DNA of 64,000 nt from Tenacibaculum skagerrakense (GTDB lineage Bacteria; Bacteroidota; Bacteroidia; Flavobacteriales; Flavobacteriaceae). The translations under genes were made by a program, and so were the position numbers. The DNA lies in contig NZ_SLXM01000011.1 of the NCBI RefSeq assembly GCF_004345825.1, positions 30,068 to 94,067 of the forward strand. The letters run 5' to 3'. The notes under the pieces were generated by a model, which was not told the origin of the DNA, ran no database searches, and worked only from the letters and a program-made list of their open reading frames with translations. Positions 28,208 through 38,332 of the stretch are shown here, piece after piece. Positions within the stretch are counted from its first letter, which is position 1. Every line of letters begins with the position of its first letter.

Positions 28208-28978
28208 ATGAAAAAACTAATAGCAGTATTTCTACTAGTAGCTTTAATTAGCGCTTGTAAAACCGAAACAAAAAAAGAAGAAAAAGAGGAAGTTAAAAAA
28301 GAAGTAAAAAAAGAACCAGCCTATCCAAAAGCATTATCAGAAGTTTTTGAAAAACATGGAGGTATCGATGCTTGGAGAAAAGCAAGATTTTTATCGTACA
28401 AAGTAAAAGGAGAGGAGCACACAACAGATTTACATTCAAGAAAAGCTGTGGTTAATGCAGATAATTACTCATTAGGTTTTGATGGAAAAGAAGTTTGGTT
28501 ACATCAAAAAGATTCTACAGCTTTTACAGGGAATCCAGAGTTTTATTACAACTTGTATTTTTACTTTTATTCAATGCCGTTTGTATTAGCTGATGATGGA
28601 ATAATTTATTCCGATACAGCACCTATAGAGTTTGAAGGAGTTAGTTATCCAGGAATAAAAATATCGTACAAAGCAAATGTGGGAGTTTCACCAGATGATA
28701 ATTATTTTATATTTTACCATCCAGAAACCAAACAAATGGCTTGGTTAGGGTATACTGTAACTTATTTTAGCAAGAAGCCATCTGAAAATTTTAAAATCAT
28801 TAGATATAATGATTGGGAAAACGTTAACGGTTTTTTATTACCAAAATCAATAACTTGGTACAACAAAAACGATCAAGGTGTACCAACAGAACCTGCAGGT
28901 GAGCCAACTGAGTTTTCATCAGCATTAGTAAGTCAAGCACCATTAGCAGATAGCTTTTTTAGTAAGCCTGCTAAATAA
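28208..28978 (+). CDS. DUF6503-type lipoprotein
   Basis: 256 residues with a lipoprotein signal ending at Cys17 (LISAC), then a Lys/Glu-rich linker (about 18-38). The globular part (about 40-256) begins ALSEVFEKHGGIDAWRKARF and contains many aromatic residues (FYYNLYFYFYSMPF). It looks like a LolA-like beta-barrel lipid-binding fold and resembles the DUF6503 family of Flavobacteriia; the family name is given from recall. The function is unknown. It precedes a 34-codon membrane-peptide gene and a sodium:solute symporter on the same strand, which may form a unit with it. Confidence 0.72.
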   Translation: MKKLIAVFLLVALISACKTETKKEEKEEVKKEVKKEPAYPKALSEVFEKHGGIDAWRKARFLSYKVKGEEHTTDLHSRKAVVNADNYSLGFDGKEVWLHQKDSTAFTGNPEFYYNLYFYFYSMPFVLADDGIIYSDTAPIEFEGVSYPGIKISYKANVGVSPDDNYFIFYHPETKQMAWLGYTVTYFSKKPSENFKIIRYNDWENVNGFLLPKSITWYNKNDQGVPTEPAGEPTEFSSALVSQAPLADSFFSKPAK

Positions 28979-29009
28979 GTAGAAACTATCAACTAACAAA
29001 CTAATTATT

Positions 29010-29114
29010 ATGAGTAAAAAGTATATGTGGAAAAAAGAATACACATTCGTTCTATTGGCTAACCTAGTGTACATTGTTCTTTTTTATTTTATTACTAACA
29101 CATATACTAAATAA
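29010..29114 (+). CDS. 34-residue single-pass membrane peptide upstream of a symporter
   Basis: ATG at 29010, TAA at 29112. A basic start (MSKKYMWKKEY) is followed by one hydrophobic helix (about residues 12-29, TFVLLANLVYIVLFYFI) and a short polar end. It lies 31 bases after the lipoprotein gene and 8 bases before the symporter ATG. Its spacing, A-rich leader (CAAACTAATTATT) and clean membrane-helix profile argue for a real gene. An accessory-subunit role for the adjacent SSS transporter, as DUF4212 has for acetate symporters, is inference. Confidence 0.6.
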   Translation: MSKKYMWKKEYTFVLLANLVYIVLFYFITNTYTK

Positions 29115-29122
29115 GTTTACTC

Positions 29123-30850
29123 ATGCAAGTTTTAGATTGGATTGTACTTTCGATTACCTTATTGTTTATTGTATTATACGGAACGTGGAAAACAAGAGGT
29201 AGTGAAAATGTAGAGCAATATATTAAAGGTGGGAACCAAACAAAGTGGTGGACTATTGGATTGTCGGTAATGGCAACTCAAGCTAGTGCCATCACTTTTT
29301 TGTCTACCCCTGGTCAAGCCTTTCATAGCGGAATGGGATTTGTTCAATTTTACTTCGGATTACCACTTGCTATGGTAATTATCTGTTTAGTATTCATACC
29401 TATTTATCATAAATTAAATGTGTATACTGCTTATGAGTATCTAGAAAGTAGGTTTGATTTAAAAACGAGAACATTAGCAGCCATTTTATTTTTAATTCAA
29501 AGAGGATTAGCTGCTGGAATTACCATTTTTGCACCGGCTATAATATTGTCAGCAGTTTTAGGATGGGATTTAGTCTTTCTGAACATCATTATCGGTCTTC
29601 TAGTAATCATTTACACGGTAAGCGGAGGAACAAAAGCTGTAAGTGTTACTCAAAAACAGCAGATGGCAATTATTTTCTTAGGAATGTTTATCGCGTTTTA
29701 TTTAATCTTACATTATTTACCAGATGGTATTACTTTCGGAAAAGCACTTGAAATTGCTGGAGCAAGTAATAAAATGAAAGTCTTAGATTTTTCTTGGGAT
29801 TTAAATAATCGTTATACTGTTTGGACAGGTTTTCTTGGAGGAACATTTTTAATGTTGTCCTACTTTGGAACAGATCAAAGTCAGGTTCAACGATACCTTT
29901 CTGGAAAGAGTGTTAGAGAAAGTCAGTTAGGTCTTATTTTTAATGGATTGTTAAAGGTTCCGATGCAATTCTTTATTCTTTTAGTAGGAGTGATGGTTTT
30001 TGTTTTTTATCAGTTTAACACATCACCTTTAAACTTCAATCCAAAAGCTCAAGAGGCAGTTATTAATTCTCAATATGTTTCAGAATATAAAGTTTTAGAG
30101 GATAGGCATAAAGAAATTGAAGCGGAAAAGAAAACACTTATTTTATCTGGAATTACTGATACAAATAAACCACGACTACAAGCCTTAAATGAAGAAGATT
30201 TAAAGCTGAAACAGGAGGCTAAAACAATTATAGAAAAGTCTGATGCTACTGTGGAAACCAATGATAAAGATTATGTGTTCATTCACTTTATATTGAATAA
30301 TCTTCCTAAAGGTTTAATAGGTTTGTTATTGGCAGTGATTTTATCGGCCGCTATGTCGTCAACAGCTTCTGAATTAAATGCACTAGCATCTACTACAGCT
30401 ATTGATTTATATAAACGAAATGTTACTGAAGAAAAAAGTGATCAGCACTACGTTAAAATGTCCAAATGGTTTACACTAGGTTGGGGTATTTTAGCAATTT
30501 TAATTGCTTGTGTCGCAAACTTATTTGATAATTTAATTCAGTTAGTAAATATTATCGGGTCTATATTTTATGGTAATGTATTGGGTATTTTTTTAATCGC
30601 ATTCTTTTTAAAGTTTATTAAATCAAACTCTGTATTTATTGGTGCAATTATTACTCAATTACTAATAATAGGAATTTACTTTTTTGGGATATTTTTACCT
30701 GAACAAAATGGAGAGCAAGCATTGATTAGTTATTTATGGTTAAATGCTTTAGGTTGTGGTTTAGTTATCGTAATCGCTTCAGTATTACAGGCAATCAAAG
30801 GTAATTCAAAAGAAGGAAACCTAAGTGTAAGTCAAATAGGAGAAGAGTAA
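29123..30850 (+). CDS. Sodium:solute symporter (SSS/SLC5 family)
   Basis: 575 residues with about 13 membrane helices. SSS hallmarks include the GGNQTKWWTIGLSVMATQAS sodium-site region near 37-55 and the later AMSSTASELNALASTTAID region near 410. A hydrophilic, helical insert of about 75 residues (roughly 305-380, rich in Lys/Glu with coiled-coil character) splits the helices in the second half. The substrate is unknown; related proteins carry sugars, amino acids or vitamins. The gene follows an unlisted 34-residue membrane peptide by 8 bases and converges with a hotdog-fold gene 4 bases away. Confidence 0.93.
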   Translation: MQVLDWIVLSITLLFIVLYGTWKTRGSENVEQYIKGGNQTKWWTIGLSVMATQASAITFLSTPGQAFHSGMGFVQFYFGLPLAMVIICLVFIPIYHKLNVYTAYEYLESRFDLKTRTLAAILFLIQRGLAAGITIFAPAIILSAVLGWDLVFLNIIIGLLVIIYTVSGGTKAVSVTQKQQMAIIFLGMFIAFYLILHYLPDGITFGKALEIAGASNKMKVLDFSWDLNNRYTVWTGFLGGTFLMLSYFGTDQSQVQRYLSGKSVRESQLGLIFNGLLKVPMQFFILLVGVMVFVFYQFNTSPLNFNPKAQEAVINSQYVSEYKVLEDRHKEIEAEKKTLILSGITDTNKPRLQALNEEDLKLKQEAKTIIEKSDATVETNDKDYVFIHFILNNLPKGLIGLLLAVILSAAMSSTASELNALASTTAIDLYKRNVTEEKSDQHYVKMSKWFTLGWGILAILIACVANLFDNLIQLVNIIGSIFYGNVLGIFLIAFFLKFIKSNSVFIGAIITQLLIIGIYFFGIFLPEQNGEQALISYLWLNALGCGLVIVIASVLQAIKGNSKEGNLSVSQIGEE

Positions 30851-30854
30851 ATTA

Positions 30855-31376
30855 TTACTTTTTACTATTTCGTTTGTTTTTATAAAACTGTTTATCTGCT
30901 ACATAAATTGTTTTTCGAACTTCACAGTAGGTTGTACTTTTATCTTTGCTAGTTAGTAAAGTGATTTTTTCTATGTTAATTTCATTTTCTTCTGAAACAC
31001 GTTTTTTAATTTCTTCCAATTCTTTAGTTGAATAGGTGAAATGGGCATACACATGTTCTTTAGCAGGTCTTTTAAATTTAATTTCTGCTGATTTATCCCA
31101 AACAACATAATCGTCTCCAATTAAATTGATTAATTGTACCATCGGTATTGGATCTACAGACGAAAATAAACTTCCTCCAAAAATTGAGTTTACGTAATTC
31201 TTGTTTTTGTAACTGATAGGAACTTTAACAACTACTTTTAATAAATCATCAGAAACGGCAATAATTCTACCAGTGCTTCTTCTATACATTGGAGATAAAT
31301 TAAAACCATGTTTAAATAGTTTAGATTTTGGGATAAACTTAGTTCCAATTTCCGCGATTTTTTTATAAATTGACAT
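30855..31376 (-). CDS. DUF4442 hotdog-fold (PaaI/thioesterase-like) protein
   Basis: 173 residues, cytoplasmic. The core pattern is STGRIIAVSDDLLKVVVKVPISYKNKNYVNSIFGGSLFSSVDPIPM at about 35-79, followed by AEIKFKRPAKEHVYAHF, matching the DUF4442 branch of the hotdog superfamily. Relatives include acyl-CoA thioesterases, but catalytic residues vary in this branch and activity is not proven. It is probably monocistronic; its stop is 4 bases from the convergent symporter stop, without a terminator between them. Confidence 0.88.
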   Translation of the reverse strand: MSIYKKIAEIGTKFIPKSKLFKHGFNLSPMYRRSTGRIIAVSDDLLKVVVKVPISYKNKNYVNSIFGGSLFSSVDPIPMVQLINLIGDDYVVWDKSAEIKFKRPAKEHVYAHFTYSTKELEEIKKRVSEENEINIEKITLLTSKDKSTTYCEVRKTIYVADKQFYKNKRNSKK

Positions 31377-31413
31377 AGTACTTATTTAAAAATGTAAAAG
31401 TATAAAGAATAAA

Positions 31414-31443
31414 AAAACTCGAGCTGGTTACACTCGAGTTTTA
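31414..31443 (-). terminator. Terminator of the DUF2911 gene
   Basis: A perfect 10-bp stem AAAACTCGAG/CTCGAGTTTT with a 9-base loop, T-rich on the minus strand. It lies 23 bases past the stop at 31466. Confidence 0.88.
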
Positions 31444-31465
31444 CTTTTAATTTAATTTAGATATA

Positions 31466-32311
31466 CTAAGCTCCCCATTCTTTTAGAGATTCTTTGTTCA
31501 TCTTTACGTAGTCAGCATTTTTAGCTTTCTCAGCGTGCATTAAAGAGGCTTTAGCAGCTTTAATAGCACCTTTTTTATCACCAGCTTTAGCATGAATTAA
31601 AGACTGCTTACGTAAGTACCAAAAACGAGGTTCGCTTTTAGTCATCTCAACAGCTTTATCAATCCACATCATAGCTTTTTGAATATCTTTACCTTCATCC
31701 ATATAGTAAGAAGCAGCAGCATAATAATCATTAGGAGCTGGACCTGCCATAACAGCCGAAATACTTGATTCAACAGCTTTATCAGTTGGAACGTTAAATT
31801 TAATTCCAGCATAAGAGTTTTCCCATAAGATTCCTAAAACCGCCGAACTATTTGTTAAGTCATCAATAGTAATAGTAAAAGTTTCAATACTCATAGGCAT
31901 TTTTTCAACTTTAGCAGTAGTGGTTAAAGCAACTTTACTGTCGTCCCATTTTCTTGGTGTTCCCCAGTTGTTTGTATCACTGTAAAACATAACTTCCCAT
32001 GAGTTAGCTTCAGGTTTTGTAAAAATAGCATAAGAACCTTTCTTTAATGTTTTTCCATCAATTGTAACGTCTTCGCTAAATGTTACTGTAGTATTTTTAT
32101 TAGCTCCAGTTCTCCATAATTTTCCAAAAGGAACTAAATCTCCAAATATTTTTCTTCCTTTTGCTCCAGGTCTTGAGTATTCCACAGTAACATCAGTTAA
32201 ACCAACTTTTTGCTCTAACTTAGAAAGTGGACTTGGTTGAGGGGTTGTAATTTGAGCATTAACAGATACTGTTAAAGAAGCAACAAATAATCCTAAAAGT
32301 ATTTTTTTCAT
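31466..32311 (-). CDS. Exported DUF2911 protein with C-terminal TPR-like helices
   Basis: 281 residues with signal peptide MKKILLGLFVASLTVSVNAQ. The DUF2911 region (about 35-180) has VEYSRPGAKGRKIFGDLVPF, KLWRTGANKNTTVTF and KKGSYAIFTKP. The last 90 residues are helical, with a tetratricopeptide-like pattern (AASYYMDEGKDIQKAMMWIDKA, then a second helix pair). The family is abundant in marine Bacteroidota and its biochemical role is unknown. The gene is divergent from the aquaporin gene over a 102-base gap. Confidence 0.92.
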   Translation of the reverse strand: MKKILLGLFVASLTVSVNAQITTPQPSPLSKLEQKVGLTDVTVEYSRPGAKGRKIFGDLVPFGKLWRTGANKNTTVTFSEDVTIDGKTLKKGSYAIFTKPEANSWEVMFYSDTNNWGTPRKWDDSKVALTTTAKVEKMPMSIETFTITIDDLTNSSAVLGILWENSYAGIKFNVPTDKAVESSISAVMAGPAPNDYYAAASYYMDEGKDIQKAMMWIDKAVEMTKSEPRFWYLRKQSLIHAKAGDKKGAIKAAKASLMHAEKAKNADYVKMNKESLKEWGA

Positions 32312-32400
32312 GATAATAAATTAGTTTGTTTTTTTCGTCTGTATAAAATTACAGCTTAAAGATGCTTTTAATGTTAACAAAAACTTAAAAAACGAGATTG

Positions 32401-32408
32401 TATCTTTG
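32401..32408 (+). promoter_or_regulatory. -7 promoter element placed 5 bases before the aquaporin ATG
   Basis: TATCTTTG is an exact TAnnTTTG box. Transcription should start about 4-7 bases after it, at or next to the ATG at 32414, predicting a leaderless or near-leaderless mRNA. No optimal TTG -33 element is present. Confidence 0.6.
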
Positions 32409-32413
32409 CGAGT

Positions 32414-33076
32414 ATGAAAAAATATATTTCTGAATTTATTGGAACTTTTGCACTTATTTTTTGTGGTACGGGAGCTATGACAATTAATGAAGTTACCAAT
32501 GGTTCTATTGGTCATGTTGGGATTGCAATTACTTGGGGTTTAATTGTAATGGCAATGATATATGCTTTTGGAGAAATCTCTGGAGCACATTTTAATCCAG
32601 CGGTTACTATTTCATTTGCTTATGCTAAAAAATTTCCTTGGACAGAAGTACCAAAGTATATCGCTTTTCAAATTTTAGGAGCCGTTTTTGCAAGTTTAGT
32701 ATTGTGGTTTTTATTTCCTGAAAGTGAGTTTTATGGAGCTACTGTTCCCTCCACAGATGCCATGAGAGCTTTTGTTTTAGAGTTACTATTGACTTTTTTC
32801 TTGATGGTTACAATTATTAATGTTTCTACCGGAAGTAAAGAAGTAGGAATTATGGCAGGTATTGCTATTGGGGGAGTTGTATTACTTGAGGCTATGTTTG
32901 CAGGTCCTATAACAAAAGCTTCTATGAATCCAGTAAGATCGATTGCTCCAGCTCTAGTTTCAGGACATTTTGAGCATTTATGGTTGTATATATTAGCGCC
33001 AATAATTGGTGCTTTGCTAGCTGTAGTAACATGTAAATTAGTAAAAGATGATAACTGTTGTGAAGGTGAATGTTGA
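32414..33076 (+). CDS. Aquaporin-family channel with NIP-like selectivity filter
   Basis: 220 residues with six membrane helices and two pore loops. The first pore motif is NPA at 61-63 (HFNPAVT); the second is NPV at 172-174 (SMNPVRS) instead of NPA. Ungapped alignment of the flanking helices with E. coli AqpZ puts the aromatic/arginine filter at Trp41, Ala160, Ala169 and Arg175, in place of Phe/His/Thr/Arg of water channels. This wide Trp/small/small/Arg filter resembles plant NOD26-type channels and their bacterial relatives, which pass glycerol, lactic acid or metalloid acids. The tail ends DDNCCEGEC, with three cysteines in the last six residues. Substrate is inferred only. Confidence 0.93.
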   Translation: MKKYISEFIGTFALIFCGTGAMTINEVTNGSIGHVGIAITWGLIVMAMIYAFGEISGAHFNPAVTISFAYAKKFPWTEVPKYIAFQILGAVFASLVLWFLFPESEFYGATVPSTDAMRAFVLELLLTFFLMVTIINVSTGSKEVGIMAGIAIGGVVLLEAMFAGPITKASMNPVRSIAPALVSGHFEHLWLYILAPIIGALLAVVTCKLVKDDNCCEGEC

Positions 33077-33103
33077 TTTATAGTATCAAGTAAATAGTAC
33101 TAT

Positions 33104-33152
33104 AACTGAATACTGTGAACTGAAAACTGCAAACTAAAAAACCGTGAGCTAA
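33104..33152. repeat. Degenerate ACTG-heptamer array (left of the epimerase gene)
   Basis: Seven consecutive 7-base units follow the pattern (A/T)ACTGnn with decay to the right: AACTGAA, TACTGTG, AACTGAA, AACTGCA, AACTAAA, AAACCGT, GAGCTAA. It lies between the aquaporin stop and the epimerase start. Confidence 0.6.
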
Positions 33153-33196
33153 AAGAAAAGACACATAAATTTAATTCTAATAGAGATTTTAATAAT

Positions 33197-33976
33197 TTGA
33201 AAAATAATCAAAGAACATATAGCATTTTAGGTTGTGGCTGGTTAGGTATTCCTTTGGCGGAATATTTTATTCAGAATTCAATTACAATTAAAGGATCTAC
33301 CAGGTCAGAAGATAAGATTGAAAAGTTAGAAAATCTGGGAATAAACCCTTTTATTATTGATATTGAAGATGAAATAACAAATAATGAATTCTTTGATAGT
33401 GAGGTTCTTTTGGTAATGATTACCTCTAAAGATACCAATGCGTATAAAAGATTGATCCATCAAATAGAAAAATCGTCTGTTAAGAAAGTAATTTTTATAA
33501 GTTCTACTTCTGTTTATCCTAGAAATAATAAAACCTATACCGAAGAAGACGAAACAGTAAAAGATTTTTTATTGATTGATGTTGAAGAGTTGTTCAGAAA
33601 GAATGAAAACTTTACAACAACTATAATTCGTTTTGCAGGATTATATGGAGGAAATAGACAACCAGGGAATTGGTTTGCTGAAAAAGAAATTCCACAACCG
33701 GAAGGTTTTGTAAATATGATTCATCGAGATGATTGTATTCAAATCATTAATAAGTTAATAGAGGAAGATATTTTTGGAGAAACATTTAATGCGTGTGCGA
33801 ATCACCATCCAACACGAAAAGAATTTTATATAGCAGCCAGAAAAAAAATAGGTAAACCAGAACCTGTATTTAAAACTGAAAATGAATTACAATTCAAAAA
33901 AATCAGTCCAGCCAAATTGATAAACCGGTTGAATTATCAGTTTATACATAACAATTTGTTGGATTTGAAGGAGTAA
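33197..33976 (+). CDS. NAD(P)-binding epimerase/dehydratase-like protein (extended SDR, YeeZ-like)
   Basis: 259 residues from a TTG start; no ATG precedes the conserved nucleotide-binding motif. The Rossmann motif reads [13 protein letters not shown] near 12-24, of the GxGxxG type. [16 protein letters not shown] near 101-116 and [20 protein letters not shown] near 142-161 match atypical SDR epimerases such as YeeZ. The Tyr-x3-Lys pair is not clear, so enzymatic activity is uncertain. The gene is bracketed by ACTG-heptamer arrays on both sides and lies between unrelated genes. Confidence 0.85.
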
Positions 33977-33985
33977 TACTAATTT

Positions 33986-35679
<1,694 letters not shown>

Positions 35680-35687
<8 letters not shown>

Positions 35688-36399
35688 GATCTAATTGTTT
35701 TTTAGTTATAAATAAAAAGAAGAATGTCACACTTATAAAGTAGATAATATCTCTAGTATCAATTACACCACGACTGATACTTTTAAAATGCTCGTTAAAT
35801 CCAAACTGACGCACATAAAAATCAGAACTTCCTAATAAATTAGCAATCGCATCAAATCCATAAAACATAAAAAATGAAATGAATACGCTTAAGATAAACG
35901 CCACAATTTGATTTTTAGAAAGCGTAGAAGTAAATAAACCAATAGCACAATAACCAGAAGCTAAAAACAGCATTCCAAAATACGATCCAATAATACTTCC
36001 TATATCTAGGTTTCCAACAGGATTTCCTAATGCATAAATAGAATACACATACGTAAGTGTTGGTAAAAGTGCTACGATAACTAAAAAAAGTGAAGCTGTA
36101 TATTTACCTAAAACAATTTGCCAATCGGTTAAAGGCTTGGTTTTTAAAATTTCTAGCGTTCCTGTATTGAATTCATCTGCAAAACTCTTCATTGTAATTG
36201 CAGGAATTAAAAATAAAAACAGCCAAGGAGCTATATAAAAGAATGAGTTTAAATCAGCAAAACCAGCATTTAAAATATTAAAATTGTCTTTTAAAACCCA
36301 TAAAAACAATCCGTTTACTAATAAAAATACTCCAATAACTAAATAGGCTACAGGAGAAGCAAAAAACGAGTTGAATTCTTTTTTAAATATTGATTTCAT
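35680..36399 (-). CDS. gldF: Gliding-associated ABC transporter permease GldF
   Basis: 239 residues, six membrane helices, ABC-2 type permease. The opening KSIFKKEFNSFFASPVAYLVIG and the segment ITMKSFADEFNTGTLEILKTKPLTDWQIVLGK near 62-93 are characteristic. It would form the membrane channel partner of GldG with an ATPase encoded elsewhere. It overlaps gldG by 8 bases and starts 3 bases before the end of the upstream barrel-protein gene, so transcription may begin upstream of that gene. Confidence 0.94.
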
Positions 36400-36402
36400 T
36401 AA

Positions 36403-37029
36403 TTATAAAAATAAAGAAAATCCGATGGATGCGCCAAATGTATCAATGGCTAATTGATTTCCGTTGAAATTAGCATAGCTATCATAAAATGTATTTTGAT
36501 AATTTATTGATAGCTCTATATTTAATATTTCATGAACAAAATAACCTATGCCTAACCCAACTACAAGTTCTTCCATATTACTTTCAGAAATTTGGGTAGA
36601 TGGAACAGGTGAGTTAATTAAGCCAATAGTGTTTAGTTCGGATGTATATTGACCAAAACCATATTTAAATTGTCCAAAAAAATTAAAATCATTACTTGAC
36701 GGATAGTAGTATTTAACAAAGGGAGAAAGAATATATGAGGTTGAGTTAAATTCAGCAGCTTCATTGTCTCTGCTGCTAAATGAAAGCGTTGCATCTATTC
36801 CTACAAAAAGATTATCAATAATTGAATACCCTATCTGTGGAGAAAAAGTAAATGTTGAAGTTGACTCATTAGTTAAACTATTTCCAGAGTTATCTATAAT
36901 TCGAGATGAACTATTTGAAAAAGATAATGGAGTATTTAGTCCGATTAAAAATTTTCCTTTTTCAGTTTGAGCAAAAGATGACGCAACAGTCATCATTACA
37001 AATAGCAATTTTAACGTTTTAATTTTCAT
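36403..37029 (-). CDS. Small outer-membrane beta-barrel protein
   Basis: 208 residues with signal peptide MKIKTLKLLFVMMTVASSFAQ. The rest is alternating amphipathic beta strands (IGLNTPLSFS, FVGIDATLSFSS, FFGQFKYGFGQYT, ELVVGLGIGYFVHEI) and ends in IGFSLFL with a terminal aromatic pair, as expected for an 8- to 10-strand OmpX/OmpW-like barrel. The function is unknown. It is 3 bases upstream of gldF on the same strand, but there is no established functional tie to gliding. Confidence 0.88.
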   Translation of the reverse strand: MKIKTLKLLFVMMTVASSFAQTEKGKFLIGLNTPLSFSNSSSRIIDNSGNSLTNESTSTFTFSPQIGYSIIDNLFVGIDATLSFSSRDNEAAEFNSTSYILSPFVKYYYPSSNDFNFFGQFKYGFGQYTSELNTIGLINSPVPSTQISESNMEELVVGLGIGYFVHEILNIELSINYQNTFYDSYANFNGNQLAIDTFGASIGFSLFL

Positions 37030-37047
37030 ATTATAATTTTTTAAAAT

Positions 37048-37344
37048 TTAAGCCAAACTTACAACTTTATCTACACTCCATGCTTGTGGTTTATCGTTAA
37101 AAAACACCTTGGTTTCTGCCCAAATGTTTTTAAAGAGTTCAGAGTGTCTGTAATTTTCTAAATCTTCTTCTTTATCCCAATAGCTATAAGTGAAAAATAT
37201 ATTCGGATTTGTTTTGTCTCTATATAATTCTAATAAACGGCATCCTGGAAAGTTTCGTATATTTTCTTTTTTTTGATCAAAATTTTCTAAAAAAGTAGGA
37301 ATCTTTTCAGGTTGAAAACTCATTTTTACAATACGTACAAACAT
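37048..37344 (-). CDS. Antibiotic-biosynthesis-monooxygenase (ABM) fold small protein
   Basis: 98 residues from the ATG at 37344 (MFVRIVKMSF), which matches usual ABM starts; a start four codons upstream at 37356 forms a TAATG overlap with the previous stop and is also credible. The ferredoxin-like fold is indicated by RNFPGCRLLELYRDKTNP, FFTYSYWDKEEDLENYRHSE and the late WSVDKV strand. Family members include quinol monooxygenases and haem-degrading enzymes, as well as proteins of unknown use. It is cotranscribed with the SAM hydrolase gene upstream. Confidence 0.85.
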   Translation of the reverse strand: MFVRIVKMSFQPEKIPTFLENFDQKKENIRNFPGCRLLELYRDKTNPNIFFTYSYWDKEEDLENYRHSELFKNIWAETKVFFNDKPQAWSVDKVVSLA

Positions 37345-37355
37345 AAATCTTAACA

Positions 37356-38213
37356 TTAAATAGTGGTAAACTCTGGAGTGCTTGGGTTTATAAATTCTAC
37401 CGTAATACGGTCTCTATAATCTAAGCCTAATAAAGTAGATGCACCTCCAACAGTTTTTAAATTACTTCTGTAAATAGCGATTTCTAAATAATTGGCGGAG
37501 TTGAATAAAGCTAGTTTTTTACCGTCAAACTGACGAATATCTGTAGATTCAAAATTTACAATGTCGTTATATTGAGTATAAATTTTGTCAAAAGTATAAC
37601 GCCTTGCTGTAATTTTGAAAGGGCGATCTTTACCAATTTCCTCAAACATTTTCTTGCTTATATTACTAATTACATTACCATAATTATCAATATAAATAAC
37701 ACCGCCAACAATAATTGTCTTCTCTTGATTAATTTTTGGCTGAATTTCAACCATTTTTTTATAATCTTCAATCGCTTTACCAATTACATCTAACTTTCCT
37801 CCACGAGCAATAAAACTGGCAACTTTTACAAAAACATCTAATACAGGAAAACTACTTTCAATATGATCGTGTATGTTAATCTCAACAATTTTGGTAGGAT
37901 TGATTTCAGAAGCAATCATTGAAATAATTCCATTATCTGGACATATAAAATAGTGATCGTCTAAATAAATGGCAATGTGTTTATTTTGAATACTCAACTC
38001 AGAATCAACTCCAACAATATGTATAGTTCCTTTTGGAAAGCTTTTGTAAGCGTTTTTTAAAATATATGCAGTTTCAGCAATATTAAATGGTGTAATTTCA
38101 TGAGTAATATCAATAATAGTAGCTTCTGGTAACTCCGAATAAATAGCACCTTTAACAGCACCAACAAAATGATCCTTAAGGCCAAAATCGGTTGTTAATG
38201 TAATAAGCGCCAT
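37356..38213 (-). CDS. SAM hydroxide adenosyltransferase / SAM hydrolase (DUF62 family)
   Basis: 285 residues. The N-terminal domain starts MALITLTTDFGLKDHFVGAVKGA and has ATIIDITHEITPFNI, GTIHIVGVD and YFICPDNGIISMI. The C-terminal beta domain contains YIDNYGNVISNIS. These are the landmarks of the fluorinase/chlorinase superfamily; the common bacterial member hydrolyses S-adenosylmethionine to adenosine and methionine instead of halogenating. It overlaps the ABM-fold gene by one base (TAATG) if that gene uses its first ATG. The gene is divergent from phoH. Confidence 0.93.
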   Translation of the reverse strand: MALITLTTDFGLKDHFVGAVKGAIYSELPEATIIDITHEITPFNIAETAYILKNAYKSFPKGTIHIVGVDSELSIQNKHIAIYLDDHYFICPDNGIISMIASEINPTKIVEINIHDHIESSFPVLDVFVKVASFIARGGKLDVIGKAIEDYKKMVEIQPKINQEKTIIVGGVIYIDNYGNVISNISKKMFEEIGKDRPFKITARRYTFDKIYTQYNDIVNFESTDIRQFDGKKLALFNSANYLEIAIYRSNLKTVGGASTLLGLDYRDRITVEFINPSTPEFTTI

Positions 38214-38332
38214 CTAAACTATTAGTTGTTAATTATTTTGTGAAAAACTCTAATGAAATTTAAGACAAAGCTACATAAATGAATAAAATAATTACTACAT
38301 TTAAACATAATAAAATTAAAAAAGCTTAGCAT

